Below are positions 29,699 to 41,265 of a DNA stretch of 64,000 bases, in pieces. Every line of letters begins with the position of its first letter. The stretch's first letter is position 1. The DNA is from Microcyclospora pomicola (lineage: Eukaryota; Ascomycota; Dothideomycetes; Capnodiales): the NCBI GenBank assembly GCA_002786065.1, contig NHNY01000021.1:62001-126000 (forward strand), written 5' to 3'. The position numbers and the translations under genes were made by a program. Below the pieces are notes generated by a model. The model saw only the letters and a program-made list of their open reading frames with translations, searched no databases and had not been told where the DNA came from.

Positions 29699-30970
29699 AT
29701 GGCGGCCGAGAAAACCCCTGCCAATCCACTCGTCACCAGCAAGGCGCCCGATGCTCCCATCAACGTCCAGCTCCATCCGCTTGTCCTCCTCACCATATCC
29801 GACTATATCACACGACACACGCTTCGATCGCAAGAAGGACCTATCGTTGGTGCCATCATTGGACAGCAGAACGGCCGGAACTTTACCCTCGAGCATGCCT
29901 TTGAATGCAAGCTCGCGCAGCGAGACGATGAAGTAGTGGTTGATGCCGAATGGTTCGACGAACGACTAGAACAATACCGCGATGTCCACAAAGCCCCAGC
30001 TTTGGATCTGGTGGCCATGTTTACCATGGGTCCGCAACAAGGTCCTCAGCCAGCACACCTCGCGGTGATGAGACAAGTGCAGCAACTCACCGGCACCGAC
30101 GGCATCATGCTTTTGCTATTCCACGGAGCGCTGGTAAATCAGCTGCAAGGGGGCAAGCTGCCAATCAGCCTGTGGGAGTCCATTCAAGAGCAGGAGGATG
30201 AAGAGGTGCCGCTGCGGTTCCGCGAGCTGAGCTTCGAGGTAGAGACGGGCGAGGCAGAGATGATCGGGGTGGATTTCGTGGCGAAGGGAGGAGGAAACGC
30301 CACTGCGGTCAGCAGCAAGACAGGACCTGTTGCAGGCGCTGCTTCGTCGAATACGGGTGAGAGTGCTAAGGGTGCCGCCAAGAAAGGCAAAGGCAGGGCA
30401 AAGGAGAAGGAGGGAGAGGACACAGATACACAGGTGATGACTGCTCTACTCTCACCTGAGGATGAAGAGCTCGTCGCATCCTTGACCGCGAAAGCCAACG
30501 CCATCAAGATGCTGAACGAGCGTCTCGCTCTGATAAGAATGTATCTCACATCACTACCTCCCAGCTATCTTACCGACGCAACATCCTCCACTCCGCCACC
30601 GCCAGACACCAACTACAATGTCCTGCGAAGCATCAACGCCATGCTCGCCCGCCTTCCCCTGCTCGCCTCCCCACCGACAGCTTCTAGCTCAGCCGAGCAG
30701 AGCCAACCTCAATCCACCTCATCTTCAGAATCACCAGGCGAGAAGGAGAAACAAGACGTCCATCTGACATCGCTCCTCGCCACCCTCACTCGGAGCATCC
30801 ATCAAGCGCAAACCATGGGCACCAAGTTCGCTGTGGTGCAGAAGGAGAAGTCGACGAAAGACCGCATATCAGGGTTCGGCGGCGGGAGGGGAGGCAATAT
30901 GGGTCCGATCCGGCCCCTGCCAACAGGCGACTTCGATTCGTTGACCGCTGGCGATCGGAGTCCGTACTGA
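29699..30970 (+). CDS. CSN6: COP9 signalosome subunit 6 (MPN domain, catalytically inactive)
   Basis: Intronless gene of 423 aa. CSN6 is a structural subunit of the COP9 signalosome, where it pairs with CSN5, the enzyme that removes Nedd8 from cullins. The MPN domain starts at about residue 22 (INVQLHPLVLLTISDYITRH) and includes EGPIVGAIIGQQNGRNFTLEHAFE. The JAMM zinc ligands are absent, as expected for CSN6. The C-terminal helical half (ELVASLTAKANAIKMLNERLALIRMYL) matches the segment that bundles with the other subunits. A disordered linker carrying an Ala/Gly/Lys-rich stretch (about residues 200-245) and a Ser/Pro-rich insert near residue 330 are larger than in animals. In Aspergillus the signalosome controls development and secondary metabolism. 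Confidence 0.93.
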   Translation: MAAEKTPANPLVTSKAPDAPINVQLHPLVLLTISDYITRHTLRSQEGPIVGAIIGQQNGRNFTLEHAFECKLAQRDDEVVVDAEWFDERLEQYRDVHKAPALDLVAMFTMGPQQGPQPAHLAVMRQVQQLTGTDGIMLLLFHGALVNQLQGGKLPISLWESIQEQEDEEVPLRFRELSFEVETGEAEMIGVDFVAKGGGNATAVSSKTGPVAGAASSNTGESAKGAAKKGKGRAKEKEGEDTDTQVMTALLSPEDEELVASLTAKANAIKMLNERLALIRMYLTSLPPSYLTDATSSTPPPPDTNYNVLRSINAMLARLPLLASPPTASSSAEQSQPQSTSSSESPGEKEKQDVHLTSLLATLTRSIHQAQTMGTKFAVVQKEKSTKDRISGFGGGRGGNMGPIRPLPTGDFDSLTAGDRSPY

Positions 30971-31453
30971 AAGCCTTGCCGGCTTATAGAGGAAGATGCA
31001 CCACACTGTAGATCTCTCTGATTGCAAAGGACTGCCTGCGTTGCATCAGACTTGACCTAGCACGCCACGGGGTATGATGAAGCAGGGTAAGCAGCTGACG
31101 ATCGATCTCGGTCTCTTCACAGCAAGGACGTGATAACGAGCTTAATGGTCAACGGAAACCACGACTCCCACGAGATGCAAAGCCATAAGTCATTCACATA
31201 TGGTCGTCCATGCGCAAGACTGGGGAGTAGGGGAACTACTCGCATGAGACGACGGTCAATGCCACTAAAACCGTCCATTCATAGACGAGAGCATGAACCT
31301 TCTCCTCGGTGCACGTGGGCGTATATGCGCTTGTTGCCCAGAAAGTAGTATGAATTAGCATGGGATGGAAAGACATGAGATCAGAAGCACGCAGGCTTAG
31401 ATAGAGGTCCATGTATGCAGCAACGAAAGATAATGATTGTCTACGACGAGTGC
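30971..31453. other. intergenic region
   Basis: About 480 bp downstream of CSN6, converging with the small membrane-protein candidate. No gene or RNA is supported. Confidence 0.55.
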
Positions 31454-31947
31454 TCATCCCTTTCCTTGAAACTTCCAACTACGCGAATCATCTCGTCCTT
31501 CCCTTCCTGAGCCTTCTCTGAGTCGGAAATCTATATTTTCCTCCATCGGTCCTTGACCACGATACCACCCAACGAATGTCCAGAGTATGCTGACTAGACA
31601 GATGAACTTGCTCTTCACGAATCCTGGCACAAGGACGTTCTCCTTATAATTCCTGATCATTGCCTCAATATACCAGTGCTTCCGCGTGGTAGTCAACTCA
31701 TCCTCTGCCTTCAGCACGGAGAGACAAAAAGTCAGAGCCCCGTCAGCGATGTGACGATACAGCCGTATACGGCGACTCACAAGTATTGCCAGGCCAATGC
31801 TGACTTTTTACCGGCTCCAAGGATAGTCTCGCTTGTGGTCGAAGATGTGGCAGTACCTGCGTCCGGGCGTGCTTCCTTTCGTTCGCTGGAATCTTGGCTA
31901 TACAGTGCCCGATTACTAGATTGGATGACTTCGTCACGATAGTTCAT
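31454..31947 (-). CDS. small single-pass membrane protein candidate
   Basis: I infer two exons, 31947-31812 and 31704-31454, giving 128 aa. Exon 1 starts with ATG (MNYRDEVIQSSN) and is polar. The intron has a gtaaaa donor and a ggcag acceptor, with a ctgac branch-like site and a pyrimidine run. Exon 2 contains KHWYIEAMIRNYKENVLVPGF, then one hydrophobic segment (KFICLVSILWTFVGWY), then a charged tail ending FQGKG. The peptide is protein-like in exon 2, but I do not recognise a family and the donor is weak. A stronger gtgagt donor nearby does not keep the frame. The gene model is tentative. Confidence 0.35.
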
Positions 31948-32218
31948 CGAATCTGTAATGTCTGGATAGATCGTGCACCCCTGACGCTTTGCACGATCTC
32001 GACGATCTCTGAGATGCGTTGGGGGCAGGTTAGCTATCCTCGAGTTTGATCACACATCCAACGCCTGTCGAGCGTGTGTGGCTCGCAAGTCAGGGCTCTG
32101 GCATGATCGGCTCGTGGTAACGGCTACGGCTTCCATATAATCTATCCTGGGGGCGTTCATGTCCGGAGAGATATCGCGTCGTCTAGGCTGATACAGCCAC
32201 GGCGAGTGAGGGTTATGG

Positions 32219-32890
32219 CTAACTCTGCCAATCAGCTACGGCGGTGACCATCTCACCTTCCAAGCACCACGATGCTCCTGTCGACGTGGTTGCCGCACTC
32301 TCTGCATCGGTATTATGCCACGTAGCCGGCTGTGCTTCACGATATTCAACCGTCTCAGCACCAGATTGGCTCTCCTGTTCCTGCCCCTGGCTCGTCAGAC
32401 TCCAATGACCTCCCTCCACCTCTCCGCCGCAAACTTCCAGAACATCGACCTGCCGCTCCTCTCCCACCTCACACAGATCCTCGACCCTCACCTCATATCT
32501 CAAAAGACTCCCTTTCCTCCCCCTCTTCCCCCTGGCTCCCACACCCCAATCGCCTCCCTTTGCCTGTCCCCCCTCCCTCCGCCACGGAAACTGCGTGGCC
32601 AGTCGCCCCGTCCCGCTCCAATACTCACCCTCGGCCCTCAACAGCGCCTCCCCCTCGAACCCGTCCGCGTTGCGCGGATGCCTTTCGCGCGCCGCGCAGA
32701 CCGTCTCGAGCAGGTCGGCTTCGCAAGCTCGTCGAGCACAGTTGGCGCACCGCGAGGACAGCTGCCGGGCGAGCGACGGGGTGCCGAGGCAGAGCGGCTT
32801 GTGGTGGGAGACGAAGGTGCCGAGACAGCGGGAGAGGAGGAAGGTGTCGGAGTGCGTGCAGCAGTAGGTGAGGGCGAGGGCACGGCACAT
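32219..32890 (-). CDS. uncharacterised Cys-rich N-terminus protein
   Basis: Single-exon gene of 223 aa. The N-terminus (MCRALALTYCCTHSDTFLLSRC) is followed by more Cys and His residues (CANCARRACEADLLETVCAA), giving paired CxxC and similar spacings that could bind zinc. It resembles fungal hypothetical proteins that start with MCR/MCK and a C-x-H pattern. The C-terminal half is acidic and of low complexity. Plus-strand frames also cover the region, so some doubt remains about strand, but the minus-strand peptide is the only one with a familiar pattern. Confidence 0.55.
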   Translation of the reverse strand: MCRALALTYCCTHSDTFLLSRCLGTFVSHHKPLCLGTPSLARQLSSRCANCARRACEADLLETVCAARERHPRNADGFEGEALLRAEGEYWSGTGRLATQFPWRREGGQAKGGDWGVGARGKRGRKGSLLRYEVRVEDLCEVGEERQVDVLEVCGGEVEGGHWSLTSQGQEQESQSGAETVEYREAQPATWHNTDAESAATTSTGASWCLEGEMVTAVADWQS

Positions 32891-33965
32891 CGTTGCTCAT
32901 GGGGTCGAGGTGGGTGGGATGATGAGCGGTACTGAGGCCGGGCAGGGACCAGTGGTAGGACAGGCCGAGTGCCGTTCGGTAGTCATTCGTGAGGTCGATC
33001 CGGTGAATGGCTCGTCGTGATGGCCCGAGGTCGGTGACGTGTAGCTCCCGGTCTCGTGGGGTCTCATCATGTGGCGGCGGGTGGTTTCAAGAATACTGTT
33101 CCCGCACATCTGACCATAAGACCGGTCCGATGGCTGATGATGGTCTCATAGGTAAGGTAGGCGGCATTCACCATTCACAGGCGCCTCTCTGCCTCGATCG
33201 CCAAGAACCGCGGTGCTGCCTGTTCGCTCGGCGGGGCGGGAAACCGCAAAGCATGTGAGACTGGAGTGGCAAGTCAGCTGCGTGTCGCGTACCGGAAGAA
33301 GGTAAAGACTCTTGCCAGAGGTCGAGCGGTGCCTGCCCGCCATGTCTGAGATCGCTGCTGATGAGCATTTGTGCGAACGTGAATGAGTGAAGTGGTGGTC
33401 GGTCAGATGAAACTGGAGAGGAGCATGGTAAAAGCATACGGAATGAGGAAGGAGAGGAGAAAGCGGCAAGATATGCTCAGAAAAGGTAAATGCCGTGCGC
33501 TGTTTTGTCGGGCGGTATGCCAGTCAGCTAGATTTATCACCCAGATCATCTTGCGACCGCTCGCCGACCTGTCAAGTGAGTGAAGCGCGGTGTCCAGGGG
33601 AAGTGAAGCTCAAGATCAGTATGTAAGCGCATCGTGGAGCGAGGGAACGAGTAGGGACTGGGGGATATCGAACATGAGAAAACGGAGGAGGGGGTAGAAG
33701 AGCAGGAATGCTAGTAGAAGTTTGCGAGTATATGTACATTTCTCGTCAAGCGAGACGTCGTTCGAGCGAAACTCGACGAACAGTCGTCCTGCGACTCTAT
33801 CGTTGATGCTATGATACAAGCGTGTCCAAGGCGCGACAGGGGTATCTTATAGTAATGCGAGGATGATGTTGGGGACATAAGAGACTTTCCGTGAAAGTGT
33901 TGCCATGACGCTCGTCAAGGATTGAGAGCATTCGGCACGCAATATGGATATTGGCGCTGCCATGC
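32891..33965. other. intergenic region
   Basis: About 1.1 kb between the Cys-rich gene's start and the 3' end of the large disordered-protein gene. Frames up to 107 codons show no motif. No tRNA or repeat stands out. Confidence 0.5.
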
Positions 33966-36537
33966 TCAATACCTGATGATGGGTGCCGCGGCACCGTGGT
34001 ATGTTGGAGAATGACTGTCACGCGAATCTGAAGTTGCATGGGGATCAGATACAGTCCCTTGCCGTTTATGCTTGCTGTGCCACCATTTCCATGTCGACTT
34101 TTCTTTCAAGATTGGTAGCAAAGACTTAGATCTTGTAGCCGTGGGTTCGGTGTTGACCACATCGTCGACGTGATCGTACGCTTGATCATATTCATCAGTT
34201 CTGTAATACTGGCTGGATCTTGTCTGGTCACTGTTCACTCGCGAATGGCGTCGATAGCTGGTCGAATTGACATGAGCATCCACAATGTGCTTCTCTTGGC
34301 AGACTGCGCGAGCTGCGTTGCCAGGACGCGAAAAGTTCACCAGTTGCGGTTTGACTGCCGGCCTCGGCACCTGCGGTTGCTGGGCTTCGTACAAAGCGCG
34401 AGATTCTCGATAAGACTGTGGAGGCGGATCTCGTGCGGTTTTCGCACGCTGTCGTCCGGTGTTCTCGGCCACTACGCTACCAGAGTGTATGCCTTCGACC
34501 GGCCAGCGTGGACGGTAGCTTTGGACGTCCTGTGGGCTAGACGCCATACCCACCTGGTTGCGTGCCGTGGTTGGTATGTATCTCTGAACCGATGCCATGG
34601 CCCGTCTGCTGGGGTTCTGGGTTAGGGAGTCCATGAGATACTCTTCAGACGTTCTGTAAGATCGATACTGAGCGGAGGATCTTGTTGGCACCACTTCATC
34701 CTCGTCTGCATGCGGGTAACGCGAGACCGTATGTTTACCCTGATGCATGCTCAACGACATGACGCTGTCTTTGCTGGCAGATGCACGATTATCGCGAGGG
34801 CTCTCATTCTCAGCAGGTCTCCAAGTGTCAAGACTCGGTAAAGGGGGTAATTCGTGATTGAGATCCACCCTTGACTTCCTTTTCGTGCTTTGAGTAGATC
34901 CACGATTTTGTGCACGCCCGCGTGACTCCGACTGCGCAGAATCAGGCCTGCTGATTTCCACTTCGCTCGGATACTGCAAATCTTGGCTCCCTCGCTGCCA
35001 TGGACGCCATTTCTTTGACACTGACTTTACCGATGGGGCAAACCCAGAGGCTGTACTTCGTGTCGACCGCATAGATCGAGCTTTGCTAGCCGACCGCTGA
35101 GTGTCCATGCTCGGTTTTCGGCTGTCAGTCGCTACTTCTGGCCTGATATAGTCCGTAACATATCGGGAGACACTTCGACCTCTGCTACGACTTGGGGGAG
35201 GAAGTTGCGGGACTTCAGCCTCCTCCTTGCCTAGATAGACCGATCGAGGCCGTAGATAATCTTTGACACCTTTTGAAATGCTTTTAGTTCGACCCGAAAT
35301 CCGAGAACCTGTACGTGACCGTGACCGTGAACGTCTATCATCTGCAAGATTCGTCTCCACCGGTTGACGGCCGGTCCGTTGAGCGACGTTCGTATCTTTG
35401 CTGCCAACTGCCGAGGTGTCCGCCGTCGCAGCCTTTATGAACGCTGATGCTGGCAGAGATTTCCTCCTGGCGGCTTTCACAGCAGCATTATTCACCGCCA
35501 GTGCTGCCACTGAGCGTGTCCGGCATGCTGAAATCTCTGGTTCTTCTCGCACCTTTCCCACCTGACCAAATCCCTCCTGCGCTTTTTTGTGTTTTTCCAG
35601 CTCCTGTCGCATCCACTCTCCATCGACCGCAATCCCTTGTGACGTGCTACCATTTTCCGAGCCAAATTGCATGGCTTGCGACGTACGCTTCGAGCTGCGA
35701 GCTGGGGTAACCATGGCTGATGTCATGGCGGTGGAAGCTCGATCGGACCATGGGTAGTCTGTAGCGTCGGTTCTCGGAGTGGAATCCTCGGTGTCTAATG
35801 AGCCATTACATTGTGAGCCTTTCGGTCGGTGAACGAGATCGATCGGAGCGGCCATTGAAACCATTGCATGTCCGTGGAGCTCATGTCGAACACGCGCTGC
35901 TGGGCGGTCGGAGGTAGCTGGTCTTGATGGAGGTGCGCCCATCAACTCGTCTGCGCGGATTACAGCATGTCGTGGGTTGTATGTAGTGCTGTTTCCAAGC
36001 ACAGATGATTCTCCTGTACTATATCTGTTCTTCTCTGGCCGTCTGTTCCAATCTCGAACTCCGCCTTCAAAGACTGGGCTGTGGCCATTCGTGTCGACAT
36101 CGCGAAGAGGCGGCCCTAGCTCCAATGCTGAATGACTCGCTTCTCTTATGGTGGCATAATCCAGTTGTGGTTTCGGACCCGCTGGGACGGTCGAGTGAGA
36201 GGTAGGCGGTGCCACATCCTGACATACAGCATATGAGGGTTTGAAGTTTTGTAGAACATACGCGCATGAAGCTCGCAATTCGGCGTCGGTCTTCGGTGAG
36301 AGTGGTGGACGGACACTCTTGGGAGTCGGCGGTGGAGAATCCCATGCAGGGGATCTATTGAGCTGGTCTTTCAGTGCTTTGTTGTCGGCTTTGGTAGGAC
36401 CAATCTTCTGTGATGGGTCAGCATGACAAGATACCTCGACGAGCCCTACCTGAGCATGCAGGTGCTCGCCGCGTTCGGCAAGGTAGCACAATACGTACCA
36501 GCCGGGGCATATCGAAGGAAAACTTTCGCTTCATCAT
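33966..36537 (-). CDS. Ser/Arg-rich disordered protein with paired DYxRP motifs
   Basis: Two exons (36537-36499 and 36407-33966) give about 826 aa. Exon 1 encodes MMKRKFSFDMPRL; the 91-nt intron has a gtacgt donor, a tgctgac branch site and a catcacag acceptor in phase 0. The start of exon 2 (KIGPTKADNKALKDQL) looks conserved, as does DAELRASCAYVLQNFKPS about 50 residues later. The middle is rich in RS/SR dipeptides and carries two related motifs, KGVKDYLRPRSVY and RYVTDYIRPEVA. No catalytic domain is visible. I do not know its function; a cytoskeletal, signalling or RNA-related adaptor would fit its composition, but that is a guess. An alternative start in the intron would replace exon 1 with 28 other residues. 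Confidence 0.72.
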
Positions 36538-38227
36538 CGTGAGATGTGAAGGCTATTCGCCTCCACCCGAGATGAAGTGCCGAACCACAGGCCACGCTGG
36601 ATGCGCGGTATGCAAGACCTTGTCTGCCAACGGGAAAGCTGGAAGTGCTGGGCCCCGAGCGAACGTCTTTGTGTCACGAGTGGTGCTGCGGAAGATGCAG
36701 TATGGATGCTGGCACGCCGGAACCCGAGCAAGGTACAATGCAAACTGCCGTCCCACGAAAACTATGCTGTCGGTCGGCGGATCGAGAGGTAAAGACTGTG
36801 TCGGAGGCGGAGGTGTCCGTGGGCACGAAAGTGACGATCACTGGCCGTCATATGGTCATGAAGGCTTGAACTGGTGACACGTGAGGGGACCAGGCGTCGT
36901 TGGAGAATCAGTGAGGTGGAAAGGTGGTGGATGAGTTGGCGCACATAATAGCAGCAACCAAATGATAATGCATCTTGACTTTTCTCTCTGCGCACTTGGA
37001 GTGCCTCACCGCACGTACCTCCTCTTGCTCGACTGCGCGATATCTGACTTGGGCCAAGGGCGTCTCAGCCTCGGTGAAGGGTAGCGACGTTAGGTGAGCC
37101 GTTCACTGCAACGTGCTGGTATGGAACAAGTGCAGACGGAGCGCGACTAGCAGCTGCAGCACTCCCCTGACAGCTGACGCACATTTCTGGCTCGAATTTT
37201 AGATTTCGTCTCGTCTGCCCAATCACCAGACCGATCCTCCATTCCACTGTGCTCACCATCTTTCACATTCATGCCTTGCAGGTATTGAAGGAGACTCGTA
37301 TGCGACAAGACTGGTCGGCACCGATAGTCGCCGCAGTATTGGTGTCAGTGACTACAGTACCACGAGAGTCGGCGTCGGATTCGAGATCGTGAATCGATGT
37401 AGCGTGGTTCATGCGGCTGGCTGCATACTAGAACTACTGCCACTCCGCATTGGTATCAGAACATCGACGTCGGCGGACAGGACCTGAAAGCTGTCCAAGA
37501 CTCCCAAACACCAGGCCCATAGCCTCGTGCCCTGGCAGGCGGAGAATCTATGCGAGGAGAGAAAACACTGTCTACCGACATCCCTCCTGGAAATGCATCG
37601 TCACAGAATCAACATTCCAGCATCTGCAAAGACGATGATAGGCACCACGAACGTGCGCCAGCCGCAGTTTCGTTCCATAAGGTTTGGCCCGTCGGTGCCA
37701 CATTGCCTGGAATCGGGATAGACTCAACGGTGCAGACAGACAGCTGCAGCTGGCCACGCGGAGGAGACCTAGGCTCTAGCAGAACCCCTGCTCCCTACAA
37801 CTAGCCTGGCCCATCAACTGACGTCTGGCTGTCAACGCGTGATCTGGCCGGGGCCTGGACAGAAAACAGTGCTCACCAGGCTTATGAGAATTGACAAGTA
37901 AGAAGTTTCACGATTTTTCTCCTTGGACTTGAATCTCGACCCCTTGGAGCGCGCACTCTAGAGGGGTGGTGTCTTGGTGCTCCCGAATGGGAGGTCGATC
38001 CTCAATTCGGCAATCCCAAGTCAGACCGACTCTATAGCATTCCCATGTCAGACCAGTATACCGCTTGCTACCTATGTTGATCATGAAGTCATGATCCGCA
38101 TTTCGTCGCTGAGTCAAATTGCGCTGAGGCGTATACTTATACTTGCTATGCTATAGCCAACGGCCATGAACGACATTTCACCATCGTTGAGATCCTACAT
38201 GGATGTTCAACTTGATCTGAACGAACA
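36538..38227. other. long intergenic region
   Basis: About 1.7 kb upstream of the Ser/Arg-rich gene and downstream of the epimerase-like gene. Plus-strand frames of 60-155 codons are present without motifs or intron structure. I see nothing that I can call a gene. Confidence 0.5.
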
Positions 38228-39478
38228 TTACGCGTCCCCAGCTGCTTTCTTCGCATGCCCTGGAACCAGTCCCAGCTTCTTTGCCTCGAATTCGACGGTC
38301 GATTCAATAGTTTCCTTCAGACTCGCACCTTGCGGCTTCCACTTCAATGCCTCCCTTGCACGTAAAGCTTTGGCACGGCTGTTGGCTCCCCATAACGCAC
38401 TGCCGAATGTCGTCAAGGCGTCTGCCTCGTCCTTGGTCACAGACTTCACCTCGTCTGTCGAGATGAGGCCCTGTTTGTGGGCCGCCGTCGCTACCCACTG
38501 AGACACGTCTCCCCACACGATTTCCCCGTTCTCACAGAAGAAGTAGGCTTTATCTCCCCAGAGGTTTGGCTTTCCAGGCCATTCTGCGAGTGAGCCCCCA
38601 GCTGCAGCGTTCTCCACCAGCTTTAGATACAGGTCGGAAAGATCGTGGACGTGGACTGTCCCCCAAAATGTCTTCCCGGCATTGACCTTGACTCCATGTC
38701 CACTTTGCAGTGTCGCCTTCGCCAATTCAGGGACCTGATGTGAGCGCTGGTTTCCAGGTCCTCTGCCTGGGCCATAAATCGTAGGTGGACACACGATGGC
38801 TGGAAATACCTGATGTGATGCAGCCGCTTGTACGATCTTGTCTACGTTCCGATGAGGCGCATCGTCTGGTAGAGAAGTCACTTCGTCCACGCCGTCAAGA
38901 TCATTGTAGACCTTGTCCAGCGCCTCGCCATAAGTGCCTGTCTTGAGATCGTTGAATAGCAGAATGCCCGTGCCCGAAGTGTGGACTAGGAATCCAGGCT
39001 TGCCACCTTCACGAGTCGCAAGCCCTTTGACCAGAGCTGTGGCAGCACCGACATGATCTGCGTCTGCGAAATCTGCTTGCTGCGTTAGCTATACATACCA
39101 CGACATCTTGACTCTTGCGAAGCTTCGATTTTGCACATGTACATGTCATTCCACACCTCCCCTCCCACGATCCTTGCCATCGTTATACTCCACCTTGAAA
39201 AACCCCTCCTCCCCACCAAAATCCGCACAAGCAACAAATTCAGCGCAACACTTACGTCCCACCACATCCGCCTGCCGTGCCTGCTCCTCCAACAACTGCG
39301 CATCGTCGAGGTCGCCGTACACCAGCCGCACGCTCGCGTACTCCTTGGCGACCAGCGCGCCCTTGTCGCTGTTGCGCACCATGGCCGTGATCTCGTACTC
39401 CGGGTGCGCGGTGGCGATGGCGTGCAGCGCATCTCCGCCGATGTAGCCGGTGACGCCGGTGAGGAAGAGTTTCGTCAT
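38228..39478 (-). CDS. NAD(P)-dependent epimerase/dehydratase-like protein
   Basis: Two exons, 39478-39256 and 39075-38228, give 356 aa. It is an extended or atypical short-chain dehydrogenase. The dinucleotide-binding motif TGVTGYIGG is at the N-terminus (residues 8-16) after the first beta strand, and an acidic DLDD follows the second (VYGDLDD). Further typical segments are HTSGTGIL, PPTIYGPGRGPGN and VHVHDLSDLYLKL. The catalytic YxxxK is not clean. The intron is about 180 nt with a gtaagt donor, and the frame forces an aag acceptor rather than the nearby cag, so the junction needs transcript support. The substrate is unknown; related fungal proteins are annotated as nucleoside-diphosphate-sugar epimerases or NmrA-like regulators. 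Confidence 0.85.
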
Positions 39479-40161
39479 GGTTGGTGGGAGTGATTTGTTG
39501 GCTGTTTGGGTTGAACTGGGCTAAAGTACAGGTGGTTTACAATTGAATAGGTGATGGTGGACGATGGAGATGATGTATGTATGACAGCAAGCTCTGGCTG
39601 TATTGAAAGCTCGATGCCTACCTAGCTTCGAGGTTATCCAAGGCAGCTACATGTAACCTACCCTGGTTGTACGTGCTTCTCCAGCCAGCTGAGTCTCAGC
39701 CTTGATGCATCTTGTGACTCGAACGAGGCGTGGTCGATTGATAATCATGATCTTTACCGATCAGTCACCCGTCATCACTGCATGGCTAGGGTTTGTGCAG
39801 GTGTACCATAACTGAGTTCCAAGCCTGCATGATCTTTTGCTTGTATTCACATGTTCTTTGCTGATAGAGAGGGTACGAACGCGGTCGGCATTTTGATAAG
39901 AAACATACCTCAAGGTAGGTAAGGTGAGCGAGGTATCTAGATCAGGCATTTCTACCTGATCTAGGACCAAAAATTGAACATGAGGTACGGTACGAAGGCA
40001 GATGGCGGTTGAAAACACAACCTTTTCTCTTTGCATATGATACATGCCGGCGCATCGAAAGCCTTACGTCGTTTTCTTTTGCTGTAAAATACTAGATACT
40101 TTCACCCTAGGCATAGGCCGACCAGACTGCAATGAAATTGGCTACTTCCTGATCTCTTCGA
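39479..40161. other. intergenic region
   Basis: 683 bp holding the promoter of the epimerase-like gene and the terminator of the secreted protein. It contains several ctacct/aggtagg and acatgtaacc strings like those near 10 kb. No gene is supported. Confidence 0.55.
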
Positions 40162-40869
40162 CTAGACGTCTCTTGTTTTCTTGAACCCGATGTTACCGTC
40201 CTCCTTCAATCCCCACTGGTTCAGTTCCTGCTCACTCAACATCCGCCGCACGAGGCTGATCTCTACAACCTTCCGCCCTTTCCTCTTCGCCCGCAACCCA
40301 TCGTCGTCGAGGTCGAAGTATAACGCCCACTCTCCAGTGTCCTCCCGCACCGCCACGAACCCCTCGAATTCGTCTAACGTGATACACGAATCTATGGCTG
40401 TGTCGTTCGTCCAATCGAAGCTACCGACGTGATGCGCAATGCTCCCCGTCCGATTGGAGTACCGGACCTCGTACGTGTCCTTGTCGACATAGATCCAGTT
40501 CAATGCTGGCGGGTGGGCGGAGATTGTGCTCACCAGGCCTCGAGTATGTGTTCTGGCATCGTCGGGGTAGGCAATGAAGAAGCCTGTAAACGGATGCAGG
40601 GTGATGTCCTGTGGAAGTCCTGTGCTTTCGCTTGTCCGGTCGAGCCAAAGTCTGCTGTCTCGGAGTGTGACCATGTAATCGCCGGCAAGCTCGTGAGAGC
40701 GATCGGGCAGGGAAACATCGAGGTGGAACTTCAGCATCCGGCTAGCATTCGAGGCGTCGGCATTGTGCTTTTTCTGTTCGGACACGCCTTGCGCCACGCC
40801 TGTGACGGCAGATACGCCGGTGGCCGAGACGAGGGGCAATGCAGCGGCCAACCCGAACAGAAGATCCAT
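40162..40869 (-). CDS. predicted secreted protein of unknown function
   Basis: Single-exon gene of 235 aa from the ATG at 40869. The first 20 residues (MDLLFGLAAALPLVSATGVS) form a credible signal peptide. An in-frame ATG at 41004 would add 45 residues and bury this signal, so I prefer the shorter form. The mature part contains a Trp/Tyr-rich region (LNWIYVDKDTYEVRYSNR, then HVGSFDWTND, then EFEGFVAVREDTGEWALYFDLDDDG) that I associate with an uncharacterised, widely conserved fungal family. No enzyme motif is visible. Two NxT-like sites (NDT, NRT) could be glycosylated. It lies just downstream of SWD1 on the same strand. Confidence 0.72.
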   Translation of the reverse strand: MDLLFGLAAALPLVSATGVSAVTGVAQGVSEQKKHNADASNASRMLKFHLDVSLPDRSHELAGDYMVTLRDSRLWLDRTSESTGLPQDITLHPFTGFFIAYPDDARTHTRGLVSTISAHPPALNWIYVDKDTYEVRYSNRTGSIAHHVGSFDWTNDTAIDSCITLDEFEGFVAVREDTGEWALYFDLDDDGLRAKRKGRKVVEISLVRRMLSEQELNQWGLKEDGNIGFKKTRDV

Positions 40870-41265
40870 TACTGCTCTTGGATACAGTCGAACTTGCCGT
40901 GCCCCCTTGGTAAAAAGCAGATATGGCAGGCGGCTTGCTTTCGCTGAATGTGCAAAATCTGAGAATGCGAGAACAATTGCAATGTTCAAGAGAGGGTAGG
41001 GCATAATCCGTGCACGTCAGGCTTATTTTGTCGATTGTAACACCCGTGTCGACGTTGGTACTGGCTCTCGTGTCACCTTCGGCTTGTCGTCATAAGCCAG
41101 GTCAGCATGAAGGTGAAACAGACAAATGGATGAGGGTCGTGTTTTTCACCAAAGACATGCTCTCATTCCTGGTTGTAGTCTGTCTTGACGCCCGATGTTC
41201 CGATAAGGCTTCTTCGACCGTTGCCTCGGCGTTTCCATGAAGTGCCAGTAAGCACTGCTGCGCTC
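40870..41265. other. intergenic region
   Basis: About 400 bp between the SWD1 stop and the secreted-protein start. It should carry the SWD1 terminator and the next promoter. Nothing else is visible. Confidence 0.6.

Noticed and set aside
32315-32935. 206-codon plus-strand frame opposite the Cys-rich gene
   Set aside because: Low-complexity Pro/Leu/Arg-rich translation typical of the antisense of a Glu/Gly-rich coding region.
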